Below are positions 38,862 to 46,931 of a DNA stretch of 64,000 bases, in pieces. Location of the stretch: contig CAZYMB010000011.1 in NCBI GenBank assembly GCA_964648795.1, positions 6,944 through 70,943 of the forward strand, in the 5' to 3' direction. The position numbers were made by a program, and so were the translations under genes. Positions within the stretch are counted from its first letter, which is position 1; the number at the start of each line of letters is the position of its first letter. The DNA comes from JAHDDW01 sp964648795 (lineage in GTDB: Bacteria > Actinomycetota > Acidimicrobiia > Acidimicrobiales > SZUA-35). Below the pieces are notes generated by a model, which saw only the letters and a program-made list of their open reading frames with translations, made no database searches and was not told the origin of the DNA.

Positions 38862-41525
38862 ATGTCAGGAAAGATAAGAGTCTACGAACTAGCGAGGGAG
38901 CTAGGGATATCTAATAAAGAGGTCATTGGGTTATGCAATGATCTTGGTATTGGTGTCAAGAGTCACTCGAACTCTGTCGTGCCTGCACAAGCTGACCGTG
39001 TCCGTAAAAAGGCTGTTGACGATGGCGTTGTTAAAGAAGGAGCGGCTGAGCAACCTAGCGAAAAGCCAGCTAAACCTGCTGCTCCCAAGGGTGAGGCCAT
39101 CTCAACTAAGAAGCCACCTCCAAAGAAGATCTCTACAAAGCCTGACGGACCCCTAAAGCCGGTCGAAAAAGCAAAACCTGCTCCAGTTGGCAGCGTCGTT
39201 TCTTCAGGTGGACGTCGCGGTACTGGGCCAAGTCGTATCACGACTCCACCGCCAAGTGCTATCCCTCAACCTCGAACAGCTCCTCAGCCAGCACCAAAGG
39301 CTAAGAAGCCTGCACCACAACCTATTCGTAAACCTAAGCCAGTCGAAAAGCCAGCTGAGCCTAAAGCTAAGACCAGTCCAGCAGGCCCGGGTGGAGGTTC
39401 AAAACCAATTCCGCCTCCTCCGCAACGCAAGATCCCACCTCCACCACAAAACCGTGGAGGCTCGATCCGTCCTAACAACACCGTTGGTGGAGGCGGTTAT
39501 CGAGGTAACTCTTCTCCCGGTGGTAGCCCGGGCGGAGGATTCAATCGTGGACCTGGTGGTGGTCCCGGAGGACCTGGTGGGTTTAACCGTGGACCCGGTG
39601 GTGGTCCCGGTGGTCGAGGACGCCCTGGTGGTGGCCGACGCAAGAAAAAGGGTCGTCGTAAGAGATCAGAACCGCAGTTGCGCCCAATGGATGCGCCAGC
39701 CTTTACATCTGAGGACGCTCCAGTTCCAGAAGGCGTAGTAGTTGTTGAGCGTGCATCAAGCCCGCAAGACTTGGGTCCTAAGCTAAACCGTACCGCAGCA
39801 GACGTTGTTCGTTTCCTTCTAACGAACGGCGACATGGTAACTGCAACTCAATCATTGTCTGATGAGATGATCGAGATGTTCGCAGTTGACGTGGGCGCAG
39901 AAGTCCGCCTCGTAGACCCAGGAGAAGAACAAGAAGAAGAACTAGCCAAGATGCTAGACGTTGGTGGCGAACAGATTGAGTATGACGCGGTTTCTAGACC
40001 ACCTGTTATTACTGTTATGGGTCACGTTGACCACGGTAAGACAAAACTGTTGGACGTTATTCGCTCGGCAAACGTTGTTGACGGTGAAGCTGGTGGAATC
40101 ACACAGCACATTGGTGCTTATCAGATCGATCATAACGGAGAGAAGATAACTTTCCTTGATACTCCCGGTCACGAGGCCTTTACAGCTATGCGTGCACGTG
40201 GAGCAACCGCTACTGACGTAGTTATTCTTGTTGTCGCAGCCGACGACGGTGTTATGCCTCAGACGCTTGAAGCTCTCGATCACGCTAAAGCAGCAGAAGT
40301 TCCAATTATCGTAGCGATTAACAAGATTGACCGAGAAGGTGCAGATCCACAAAGAGTCATGGCTCAACTGGCTGAACGTGACCTTGTCCCAGAAGAATGG
40401 GGTGGTGAAACCATCATGGTTGAAGTCTCTGCTCTGCAAGGCTTAGGTATCGACAAGTTGATGGACTCAATCATTCTTGTTTCAGAAGTCGAAGACTTAG
40501 AGGCTCCAGTAGAAGGCAGTGCCACCGGTATTGTTCTGGAATCACACCTTGATGTTGGTCGTGGGCCTGTCGCAACCGTGTTAGTCCAAAGTGGAACGCT
40601 TAATGTTAGCGAGCCTATGGTGACTGGTTCATCATGGGGTCGTATTCGTGCTCTTGTAACTGACAGAGGCGAAAACATCGATTCTGCCGGGCCTTCAACA
40701 CCTGTTCAGGTGCTAGGCCTTTCTGAGGTTGCAACAGCTGGAGATAAGTTCTCTGTAGCTCCAAGTGAGAAGTTGGCTTCTAAGGTGGCGGATACTAGGT
40801 CTCACTATCAGCGCCTCTCATCTCTTGGCCGTGACGCATCGTCTTCGGGTGGTGGCGCAAAGCTCGAAGATATCTTCAACCAGATTCAATCTGGTGAAGC
40901 AGCCACACTTAACCTCGTCGTAAAAGCTGACGTAAATGGTTCTCTAGAGGCGGTCTGCGACAGCTTGAAGAAACTCGAAACTTCAGAAGTGAAACTATCT
41001 TTCGTCCTACGAGGTGTTGGTGGAATCACCGAAAACGACGTCGCCCTTGCTGCAGCATCTAACGCAACAATCCTTGGGTTTAATGTCAGACCTGACCGCA
41101 AAGCCCGTGACTTAGCTGCGATTGAAAGCGTAGAGATCAGAAACTACGAAATCATCTACAAGCTAATCGAAGACATTCAGGCTGCTATGACAGGTATGTT
41201 GTCTCCTGAGTTCGAAGAAGTAGTTACAGGTGAAGCTGACGTTCGTGAGATCTTCCGTGTTCCAAAGATTGGAGCAATTGCGGGTTGTATGGTTCAGAAC
41301 GGAGTTATCACTAGAGGCAGCAAGGTTCGCTTCTTGCGTGAAGGTAAGATCATCTGGAAGGGCGACATCAACTCGCTCAAGCGCTTCAAAGAAGACGCAA
41401 CAGAAGTCAAAGCTGGCTTCGAGTGCGGTATTGGTCTGTCAGACTTCCAAGACCTCAAAGAAGGCGACACAATTGAGACTTACAAAGTCGAAGAAATCGC
41501 AAGAACATTGGAAGAATCTAACTAG
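38862..41525 (+). CDS. infB: Translation initiation factor IF-2
   Basis: GTPase that places initiator tRNA on the 30S subunit. The 887-residue product begins with the IF2-N motif KIRVYELARELGISNKEVIGLC, then a Pro/Lys- and Gly/Arg-rich linker to about residue 270 with repeated GGPGG/FNRGPGG units, a second IF2-N domain, the G domain with GHVDHGKT (387-394), DTPGHEAF and NKID, and the C-terminal domains. The repetitive Gly-rich linker is typical for actinobacterial IF-2. 134 bases without recognised features separate it from nusA. Confidence 0.96.
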   Translation: MSGKIRVYELARELGISNKEVIGLCNDLGIGVKSHSNSVVPAQADRVRKKAVDDGVVKEGAAEQPSEKPAKPAAPKGEAISTKKPPPKKISTKPDGPLKPVEKAKPAPVGSVVSSGGRRGTGPSRITTPPPSAIPQPRTAPQPAPKAKKPAPQPIRKPKPVEKPAEPKAKTSPAGPGGGSKPIPPPPQRKIPPPPQNRGGSIRPNNTVGGGGYRGNSSPGGSPGGGFNRGPGGGPGGPGGFNRGPGGGPGGRGRPGGGRRKKKGRRKRSEPQLRPMDAPAFTSEDAPVPEGVVVVERASSPQDLGPKLNRTAADVVRFLLTNGDMVTATQSLSDEMIEMFAVDVGAEVRLVDPGEEQEEELAKMLDVGGEQIEYDAVSRPPVITVMGHVDHGKTKLLDVIRSANVVDGEAGGITQHIGAYQIDHNGEKITFLDTPGHEAFTAMRARGATATDVVILVVAADDGVMPQTLEALDHAKAAEVPIIVAINKIDREGADPQRVMAQLAERDLVPEEWGGETIMVEVSALQGLGIDKLMDSIILVSEVEDLEAPVEGSATGIVLESHLDVGRGPVATVLVQSGTLNVSEPMVTGSSWGRIRALVTDRGENIDSAGPSTPVQVLGLSEVATAGDKFSVAPSEKLASKVADTRSHYQRLSSLGRDASSSGGGAKLEDIFNQIQSGEAATLNLVVKADVNGSLEAVCDSLKKLETSEVKLSFVLRGVGGITENDVALAAASNATILGFNVRPDRKARDLAAIESVEIRNYEIIYKLIEDIQAAMTGMLSPEFEEVVTGEADVREIFRVPKIGAIAGCMVQNGVITRGSKVRFLREGKIIWKGDINSLKRFKEDATEVKAGFECGIGLSDFQDLKEGDTIETYKVEEIARTLEESN

Positions 41526-41587
41526 TCGGCCTTAGCTCGATTCCTTAGCCAATAGACAAATTTCAGATGTGGGCCTAAGGTAGTGAC

Positions 41588-42961
41588 GTGTCCAAGATCC
41601 AAAGTATTAATCCAGCTACAGATGAAATTGTTGGTGCAGTGTCTTGTAGCTCGACCGACGAGGTCAATGCAAGCTATAAGAGCGCTCGTCGTGCGTTGAC
41701 TGATTGGAGATATCGACCTGTAAGTGAACGGGTGGTTGGTGTTGAAAGTCTACTTCAGAGAATCAAAGCCAATGAGCAAGAACTTGTTAATCTCGTTACC
41801 TTAGAAACAGGTAAGACCGTTACCCAAAGCCAAAGCGAGTTTGATGGAACAATCGCTAAGGTCCAGTGGTTGTTAGACGTAGCTTCTGAATCTCTTGCGC
41901 CAGAGACTTTGGATATCTCCGATACTCAAATAACCAAGATGTACAAGGAGCCTTACGGGGTTATTGCGGCGATTGCTCCTTGGAATTTTCCGATATCACA
42001 GTTCATGCATAATACGGTCCAAAATGTTCTGTGTGGGAACACAGTCGTGTTTAAACATTCTGAAGAGTGTGCATTGGTCGGCGAACTTTTAGAAAAAATA
42101 GTCGCCGAATCAGACCTACCGTCTGGTGTCATCACATTTGTTCACGGTGATGGTCACGTTGGTCAAATTTTGATCGGTCAAAACATTGACAAACTTTGCT
42201 TCACGGGGAGCTCTAAGGTTGGAATGGAGTTGTATAAACAGGCGAGCGAACGCTTCATCCCGGTTACCTTCGAACTTGGTGGTTCGTCTCCGGGCATTAT
42301 TTTCGAAGATGCTGATCTGAATATTGTTTTGAATGATGCTTGTAAAGAGAGGTTTAATGCATGTGGCCAAGTGTGTTGTGCTCTCAAGCGTCTAATCGTT
42401 CACGAATCGATATTTGAAGAAGTTGCATCCCGTCTTGCTGAAAAAATTGAATCTTTGGTTGTTGGGGATCCAACAAAACCGTCGACAGAGATTGGCCCGC
42501 TTGTAGCGAAGCGCCAACAGGAAGCCTTATCAGATCAGGTTGAGAATGCTTTGGAATCTGGAGCGAAGGCATTAGTTGGTGGAGAACCAGTGCAGGGAAT
42601 GTCTGGGGCCTTCTTCTCGCCAACGCTTTTGACTAATGTGACCACCGACATGGCGGTCTGGCAAGAAGAAGTTTTTGGACCAGTCTTGCCAATGATCTCG
42701 TTTTCCACTGAAGAAGAGGCTGTGGAACTTGCAAACGATACGGCCTATGGCCTCAGTGCTTTTGTGTATAGCTCTGATCAAGAACGAGCACTACGAGTTG
42801 CGAGGCGCATTGATGCTGGTCAAGTTGCAACCAATGCAACCAGTTATTTTTCGGCGAATGCTTCTTTCGGAGGGTTTAAGAAATCTGGAATCGGTAGACA
42901 TAGAGGTCGATATGGATTTTATGAAGCTACTCAGCCCAAGGTTATTAGTGAGCCAGTCTGA
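41588..42961 (+). CDS. NAD(P)-dependent aldehyde dehydrogenase, succinate-semialdehyde type
   Basis: Aldehyde dehydrogenase of 457 residues, closest by eye to succinate-semialdehyde dehydrogenases. Seen are the opening INPATDEIVGAV, APWNFPISQFMHNTVQNVLCGNTVVFKHSE, FTGSSKVGMEL, the glutamate motif FELGGSSPGII, and the nucleophile region FNACGQVCCALKRLIVH with the catalytic Cys. The C terminus GFKKSGIGRHRGRYGF is standard. It lies between infB and rbfA, which are adjacent in most bacteria, with ordinary codon use. The true substrate cannot be read. Start is GTG. Confidence 0.87.
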   Translation: MSKIQSINPATDEIVGAVSCSSTDEVNASYKSARRALTDWRYRPVSERVVGVESLLQRIKANEQELVNLVTLETGKTVTQSQSEFDGTIAKVQWLLDVASESLAPETLDISDTQITKMYKEPYGVIAAIAPWNFPISQFMHNTVQNVLCGNTVVFKHSEECALVGELLEKIVAESDLPSGVITFVHGDGHVGQILIGQNIDKLCFTGSSKVGMELYKQASERFIPVTFELGGSSPGIIFEDADLNIVLNDACKERFNACGQVCCALKRLIVHESIFEEVASRLAEKIESLVVGDPTKPSTEIGPLVAKRQQEALSDQVENALESGAKALVGGEPVQGMSGAFFSPTLLTNVTTDMAVWQEEVFGPVLPMISFSTEEEAVELANDTAYGLSAFVYSSDQERALRVARRIDAGQVATNATSYFSANASFGGFKKSGIGRHRGRYGFYEATQPKVISEPV

Positions 42962-42985
42962 CTAATCGCTGCCTAGAATAAGACG

Positions 42986-43402
42986 ATGGCTAAACGTAAA
43001 GGACGCAGCAATAAAGGCGGTAAGAGGACAAGGCCTCCTACGAAGCGTCAGTACCCTCGGACAGCAAGACTCAACTCTTTACTTCAGCAAATCGTCGCTG
43101 ATTACTTTGAAAGGGTAAATGACGAAGAACTCGAATTCTTTACAGTCACCGACATAAGCGTTGACAACGACTTAAACCGTGCCAGAGTGTTTGTTTCTAG
43201 CCTCGGCGACGAAGATGAAGAGCTCTTGGAGCAGCTAGCTGAGCATCGAATTGAAATTCAGCGTGAAATTAACGCACAGTCGCGTTTACGCAAAACTCCC
43301 ACTGTTACGTTCGAGTTTGACCCAGCTATTGCTGAGGGCGCACGCATCGACGAAATCCTTTCAGATATGAGTCGATCGAGTGAACAAGAATCTGATGGCT
43401 AA
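42986..43402 (+). CDS. rbfA: Ribosome-binding factor A
   Basis: KH-fold assembly factor for the 30S subunit. The 138-residue product has a basic N-terminal extension (KRKGRSNKGGKRTRPP) of about 25 residues, then TARLNSLLQQIVADYFERVNDEELEFFTVTDISVDNDLNRARVFVSSLG and LRKTPTVTFEFDPAIAEGARIDEILSDM. Its stop overlaps the truB start by eight bases. It would normally follow infB directly; here an aldehyde dehydrogenase intervenes. Confidence 0.92.
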   Translation: MAKRKGRSNKGGKRTRPPTKRQYPRTARLNSLLQQIVADYFERVNDEELEFFTVTDISVDNDLNRARVFVSSLGDEDEELLEQLAEHRIEIQREINAQSRLRKTPTVTFEFDPAIAEGARIDEILSDMSRSSEQESDG

Positions 43403-44261
43403 GCAAACTCCTAATATTCATGGAGCACTGCTAGTGGACAAACCAGCGGGCTTTACCAGTCACGACTTAGTCAACGTGGTTCGCCAAAAGCTGGGAACTA
43501 AGAAAGTCGGGCATGCCGGCACGCTAGACCCGGATGCAACTGGTCTAATGCTCGTTGGGGTTGGCTTTGGAACCAAGTTGTTGGAGTATTCGGTTGGATG
43601 CGACAAGACCTATGAAGCCAAGATCACCTTCGGTACTGCGACCTCGACCCTCGATGCGTCAGGTGAGGTAACCGAGACCGTAGATATGTCAGACCTGGCG
43701 CCCGAAACTGTCAAAGAAGCAGCAACAAAGTTTGTTGGAGACATCAAACAAGTTCCTCCCATGGTCTCGGCTCTCAAGGTAGACGGTAAGCGACTTCACG
43801 AACTTGCGAGAGAAGGCAAGACTGTCGAGCGCAAAGCCAGGCCAGTAACCGTTAGTGAGTTCGCAATATCGGAAACCGATGATCCGCTTGTCTATAAAGC
43901 AACAGTTACTTGTAGCTCAGGGACATACATCAGAACTCTGGCCGACGATCTTGGTCGAGCACTTGGTGGGGTAGCCCATTTGTCGGGCCTACGAAGAACT
44001 AGAATTGGTCGGTTCAACATTGATCAGGCGGTGGCGCTAGATGATGTCAGTCTTGAAGGGTTGATGGGAGTGGAGGCCCTTCTAGGTGAGGCACCTCTAG
44101 TTCCACTTCCGCAAGAACTTGTTTCTAAGGTTTGGAATGGACAGGCACTCGACCTTGCAGTTGGGGACGGCATCGTAGGGCTTACTGACAATGGTCAGCT
44201 GATAGCTGTTTATCGGGCCGATGGCGATCAACTAAAGGCTGAAAAAGTAGCCCCACACTAA
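43395..44261 (+). CDS. truB: tRNA pseudouridine(55) synthase
   Basis: Makes pseudouridine 55 in the T loop of tRNAs. The 288-residue product has HGALLVDKPAGFTSHDLVNVVR, KVGHAGTLDPDATGLMLV with the catalytic Asp, TYEAKITFG, PPMVSALKVDGKRLHELAREG and CSSGTYIRTLADDLG. The ATG at 43395 overlaps the end of rbfA (ATGGCTAA); a GTG five codons earlier is less likely. A short C-terminal PUA-like part is present. Confidence 0.94.
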   Translation: MAKQTPNIHGALLVDKPAGFTSHDLVNVVRQKLGTKKVGHAGTLDPDATGLMLVGVGFGTKLLEYSVGCDKTYEAKITFGTATSTLDASGEVTETVDMSDLAPETVKEAATKFVGDIKQVPPMVSALKVDGKRLHELAREGKTVERKARPVTVSEFAISETDDPLVYKATVTCSSGTYIRTLADDLGRALGGVAHLSGLRRTRIGRFNIDQAVALDDVSLEGLMGVEALLGEAPLVPLPQELVSKVWNGQALDLAVGDGIVGLTDNGQLIAVYRADGDQLKAEKVAPH

Positions 44262-44302
44262 AGGGTTGTTTAGGTACGAGCTTCTACCGATAGGCTAGTT
44301 AG

Positions 44303-44728
44303 ATGGCGGAGACAGTTTCAAACGGGATTGAGCATCAGCTTGTCTTTTCTGAAGACGCACCAAATGTTCGCTCGAAGACATACAAGTGGTTAACAAAACA
44401 GTTTAAGTTGCTTACGCAGGATCTTGAGCTGCTTGATCTCCTAATGTTGGGTAAATTTAATGCTTCAGAGTTTTACGCGGAAGCACAAGCAAGTTATAGG
44501 GTGCGTCGAAATGCTGCAGGTCGGGTTGTGTGGGACTATGACGGTTCTAACACGCGTGAAGTTGTCACTGGCCTTAGATCTTCAATTGGAAAAATTGTCA
44601 ACGGGATGGCGAGTCGAGGCGACTACGCCGCAGTTAACTTATATCTAGATATTCCCAAGAGTGCGATACCAATGGAGTCACGAATAGATGATTTTTTCAT
44701 GTGGTTGGGAACAGCGATTAGTCGATAA
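44303..44728 (+). CDS. Unrecognised protein between truB and ribF
   Basis: A 141-residue soluble protein I do not recognise. It has a helical N-terminal half (KWLTKQFKLLTQDLELLDLLMLGKFNASEFYAEAQASY) and a mixed C-terminal half with RRNAAGRVVWDYDG, GDYAAVNLYLDIPKSAIP and DFFMWLGTAIS. No signal, metal motif or membrane helix. Same strand and spacing as its neighbours and ordinary codon use. Function unknown. Confidence 0.55.
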   Translation: MAETVSNGIEHQLVFSEDAPNVRSKTYKWLTKQFKLLTQDLELLDLLMLGKFNASEFYAEAQASYRVRRNAAGRVVWDYDGSNTREVVTGLRSSIGKIVNGMASRGDYAAVNLYLDIPKSAIPMESRIDDFFMWLGTAISR

Positions 44729-44837
44729 TCGTTTCACTTAGGCGTTTTCTCGGGCAGTTGAGTCTTCGGCACTAGGGAGGCTTGGACAAGACTAGATTGG
44801 GTTACGGTTTTTTTCAAAGGCCTGTAGCTTATATGGG

Positions 44838-45779
44838 GTGAAGAAGTTCCGTGACCCAAGCCCAGGCGATGTTGCTCCAGTATGTGAAACCGGTGTTGTG
44901 ACTGCTATCGGATTTTTCGATGGCGCCCACCTAGGGCATCAACAGGTCTTTAACCAAGTAAAGGAACTCGCTAAGACCTCAGACTGTTGTAGCGCTGTAG
45001 TTACCTTTGATCCGCATCCAGCCCAAATTCTGCGCCCTGAGAATGCTCCAGGTCTGCTAACTTCGCATGAGCACAAGCTTGAGCTCTTCGAAGAAGCTGG
45101 CTTTGATATCTCCGTTACATACTCATTCGATAGAGAACTAGCCGAGCTTTCACCGAGAGATTTTGTGCAGCGACTCTTAGTTGAAGGCTTGCAAGTAAAG
45201 ACCATTGTTGTTGGCGAAGACTTCCACTTTGGTGCTGGTAGGGTCGGTGATGTCGATACGCTGCGAGAATTGGGTGAAGAATTCGGGTTTACGGTCGCTC
45301 CAGTAGTTCTACTCAGCCAAGAACAATCAGAGTCTCTATTAGTTTCTTCAACAGCTATTCGGCGTGCCTTAGCCGGTGGCGACATAGAAAAAGTTAACGA
45401 CATGCTTGGGCGCCCCCATGAAATTAGGGGAGTGGTCATCCATGGAGACAAACGTGGCCGCACTATCGGCTTTCCAACAGCCAATGTCCAGATGTACGAT
45501 ATGGTCGTACCAGCTGATGGAGTTTATACTGGCTCAGTCAAGCTAGCAGACGGTACTGAATATAGGTCGGCCGTTAATATTGGTAAGCGTCCAACATTTC
45601 ATCAGAACCAGTCAGAGTCACTGTTAGAGGCCCACCTGCTTGACTTCGATGAAGACATCTACGATCAAGAAATCACAGTTCGTTTACTCAAATATTTGCG
45701 TAGCGAGCGCAGGTTCGCTGGAGCAGACAAACTAGCTGCTCAGCTACAAAGAGATATAGAGACTGTACGTTCCTCGTAG
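44838..45779 (+). CDS. ribF: Bifunctional riboflavin kinase/FAD synthetase
   Basis: Converts riboflavin to FMN and FMN to FAD. The 313-residue product has the N-terminal nucleotidyltransferase domain with ATPG-type AIGFFDGAHLGHQQV, VTFDPHPAQILRP and VVGEDFHFGAGRVGDV, and the C-terminal kinase domain with RGRTIGFPTANVQM, YTGSVKLADGTEYRSAVNIGKRPTFHQ and LEAHLLDFDEDIYDQ. The start is GTG. Position before rpsO is standard. No FMN riboswitch was seen upstream. Confidence 0.93.
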   Translation: MKKFRDPSPGDVAPVCETGVVTAIGFFDGAHLGHQQVFNQVKELAKTSDCCSAVVTFDPHPAQILRPENAPGLLTSHEHKLELFEEAGFDISVTYSFDRELAELSPRDFVQRLLVEGLQVKTIVVGEDFHFGAGRVGDVDTLRELGEEFGFTVAPVVLLSQEQSESLLVSSTAIRRALAGGDIEKVNDMLGRPHEIRGVVIHGDKRGRTIGFPTANVQMYDMVVPADGVYTGSVKLADGTEYRSAVNIGKRPTFHQNQSESLLEAHLLDFDEDIYDQEITVRLLKYLRSERRFAGADKLAAQLQRDIETVRSS

Positions 45780-45897
45780 TATTTACTCGTAGGAAGCGCC
45801 GAATCCCGCCGCTAGGCTATTACGGCTGCCAATTGGGATATACCCTCACGGTGGCTGGACACAAGGACCAACCCGCCAAGTGCGGTAGGAGAATATT

Positions 45898-46176
45898 ATG
45901 GGAAAACTCGCAGCTAACTTGCCTCCAAAGGCAGACACAATTGCTAAGTTCGCAAAGTCAGACACTGACACTGGCTCGGTAGAAGTTCAAATAGCTTTGC
46001 TAACCGACCGTGTTAAGCATCTAACAGATCACCTGCAAACCCATAAGAAAGACCACCACTCTCGAGTGGGTCTCCTGAAGCTTGTTGGTAAGCGTCGCCG
46101 TATGCTCGACTACCTAAAAAACCTTGATGTAGAGCGTTACAGGAACCTAATCAAAGAACTTGGGCTAAGAAACTAG
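45898..46176 (+). CDS. rpsO: 30S ribosomal protein S15
   Basis: Primary 16S rRNA-binding protein. The 92-residue product has the typical KSDTDTGSVEVQIALLTDRVKHLTDHLQTHKKDHHSRVGLLKLVGKRRRMLDYL and ends VERYRNLIKELGLRN. An AGGAGAA site precedes the ATG. A 119-base leader separates it from ribF. pnp, usually next, follows after one unknown gene. Confidence 0.95.
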   Translation: MGKLAANLPPKADTIAKFAKSDTDTGSVEVQIALLTDRVKHLTDHLQTHKKDHHSRVGLLKLVGKRRRMLDYLKNLDVERYRNLIKELGLRN

Positions 46177-46216
46177 CTGCTACATGTAGCTCTGTTTTTA
46201 GGACTACAATTAAGTT

Positions 46217-46744
46217 ATGGCGGAACACAACTGGCGTGTCAAAACTAATCATGAAGTAAATTTTAGGTGGACTCAGTTGCCGACAACTTTGTCGCTTTAT
46301 GGTGAGTTCCCAGATTCTCACGACTCAGATCGACGCATCTGCAGTCTAAAAATCTCCCGTGATAGAGAGATTACTTTTTTAGACTCCACTGGAGTCAAAG
46401 TCGATATAGATCAAAGTCTTAGTATCAAAGACTTGTTTAATTCTGAAGGTAAGTTCCCAGACGAAATTCAAGAAATGATGTCCCCAAGCTTGAATGTAAG
46501 AATTCGGGAACACGATGGCCAGGTTTACATTGCTAATATGGGCTCGCATATATATGTTTCTGGATTAAGAAATGCGACCAGGAAAGGCTTACCGCTAGGA
46601 GGCGTTCCAGCTCGTGTAAGGTCTCAATCTGACAGTATTGATAGTGTTTTCTCCGAAAAAAAAGCATCTGAGTGCGTATATCGGGCCGTATACGGGGGCC
46701 GCCAAACTATGTATTGCAAACATCCTCGCCCCCTAAAGCCCTAA
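46217..46744 (+). CDS. Unrecognised protein between rpsO and pnp
   Basis: A 175-residue protein I do not recognise. Predicted mostly beta, with FRWTQLPTTLSLYGEFPD, RRICSLKISRDREITFLDSTGVKVDID and LNVRIREHDGQVYIANMGSHIYVSG, and a basic C terminus with two Cys (ECVYRAVYGG, MYCKHPRP). It separates rpsO and pnp, which are normally neighbours. ATG 41 bases after rpsO; no strong ribosome-binding site. Function unknown. Confidence 0.5.
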   Translation: MAEHNWRVKTNHEVNFRWTQLPTTLSLYGEFPDSHDSDRRICSLKISRDREITFLDSTGVKVDIDQSLSIKDLFNSEGKFPDEIQEMMSPSLNVRIREHDGQVYIANMGSHIYVSGLRNATRKGLPLGGVPARVRSQSDSIDSVFSEKKASECVYRAVYGGRQTMYCKHPRPLKP

Positions 46745-46868
46745 ACCTAAAACTCTTGCTAGCCTGTAGGGGTGCGAAAGGTTCGTACGATTTTGGTTAG
46801 CTACCAGTTTTATCTAACTCGTTGTGAAGACTGTCACTATGGGAGAGCTAAATCTGGGATCTAACCAG

Positions 46869-46903
46869 ACCCACGTCGTGGGTGGTAGCCAGTCGTTGGC
46901 TAC
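46869..46903 (+). promoter_or_regulatory. Tandem hairpins in the pnp leader
   Basis: ACCCAC (46869-46874) / GTGGGT (46878-46883) and GTAGCCA (46885-46891) / TGGCTAC (46897-46903) form two adjacent stems ending 29 bases before the pnp start. In many bacteria pnp controls itself through cleavage of such a leader. No T-run follows, so they are not a simple terminator. Confidence 0.5.
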
Positions 46904-46931
46904 GAAATAATTACATAAAGGAGATCCAGTT

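Noticed and set aside
39187..39738. 183-codon plus-strand frame and Gly-rich repeats inside infB
   Set aside because: It overlaps the IF-2 linker in another phase; the repeats are the normal Gly/Arg/Pro-rich linker of actinobacterial IF-2.
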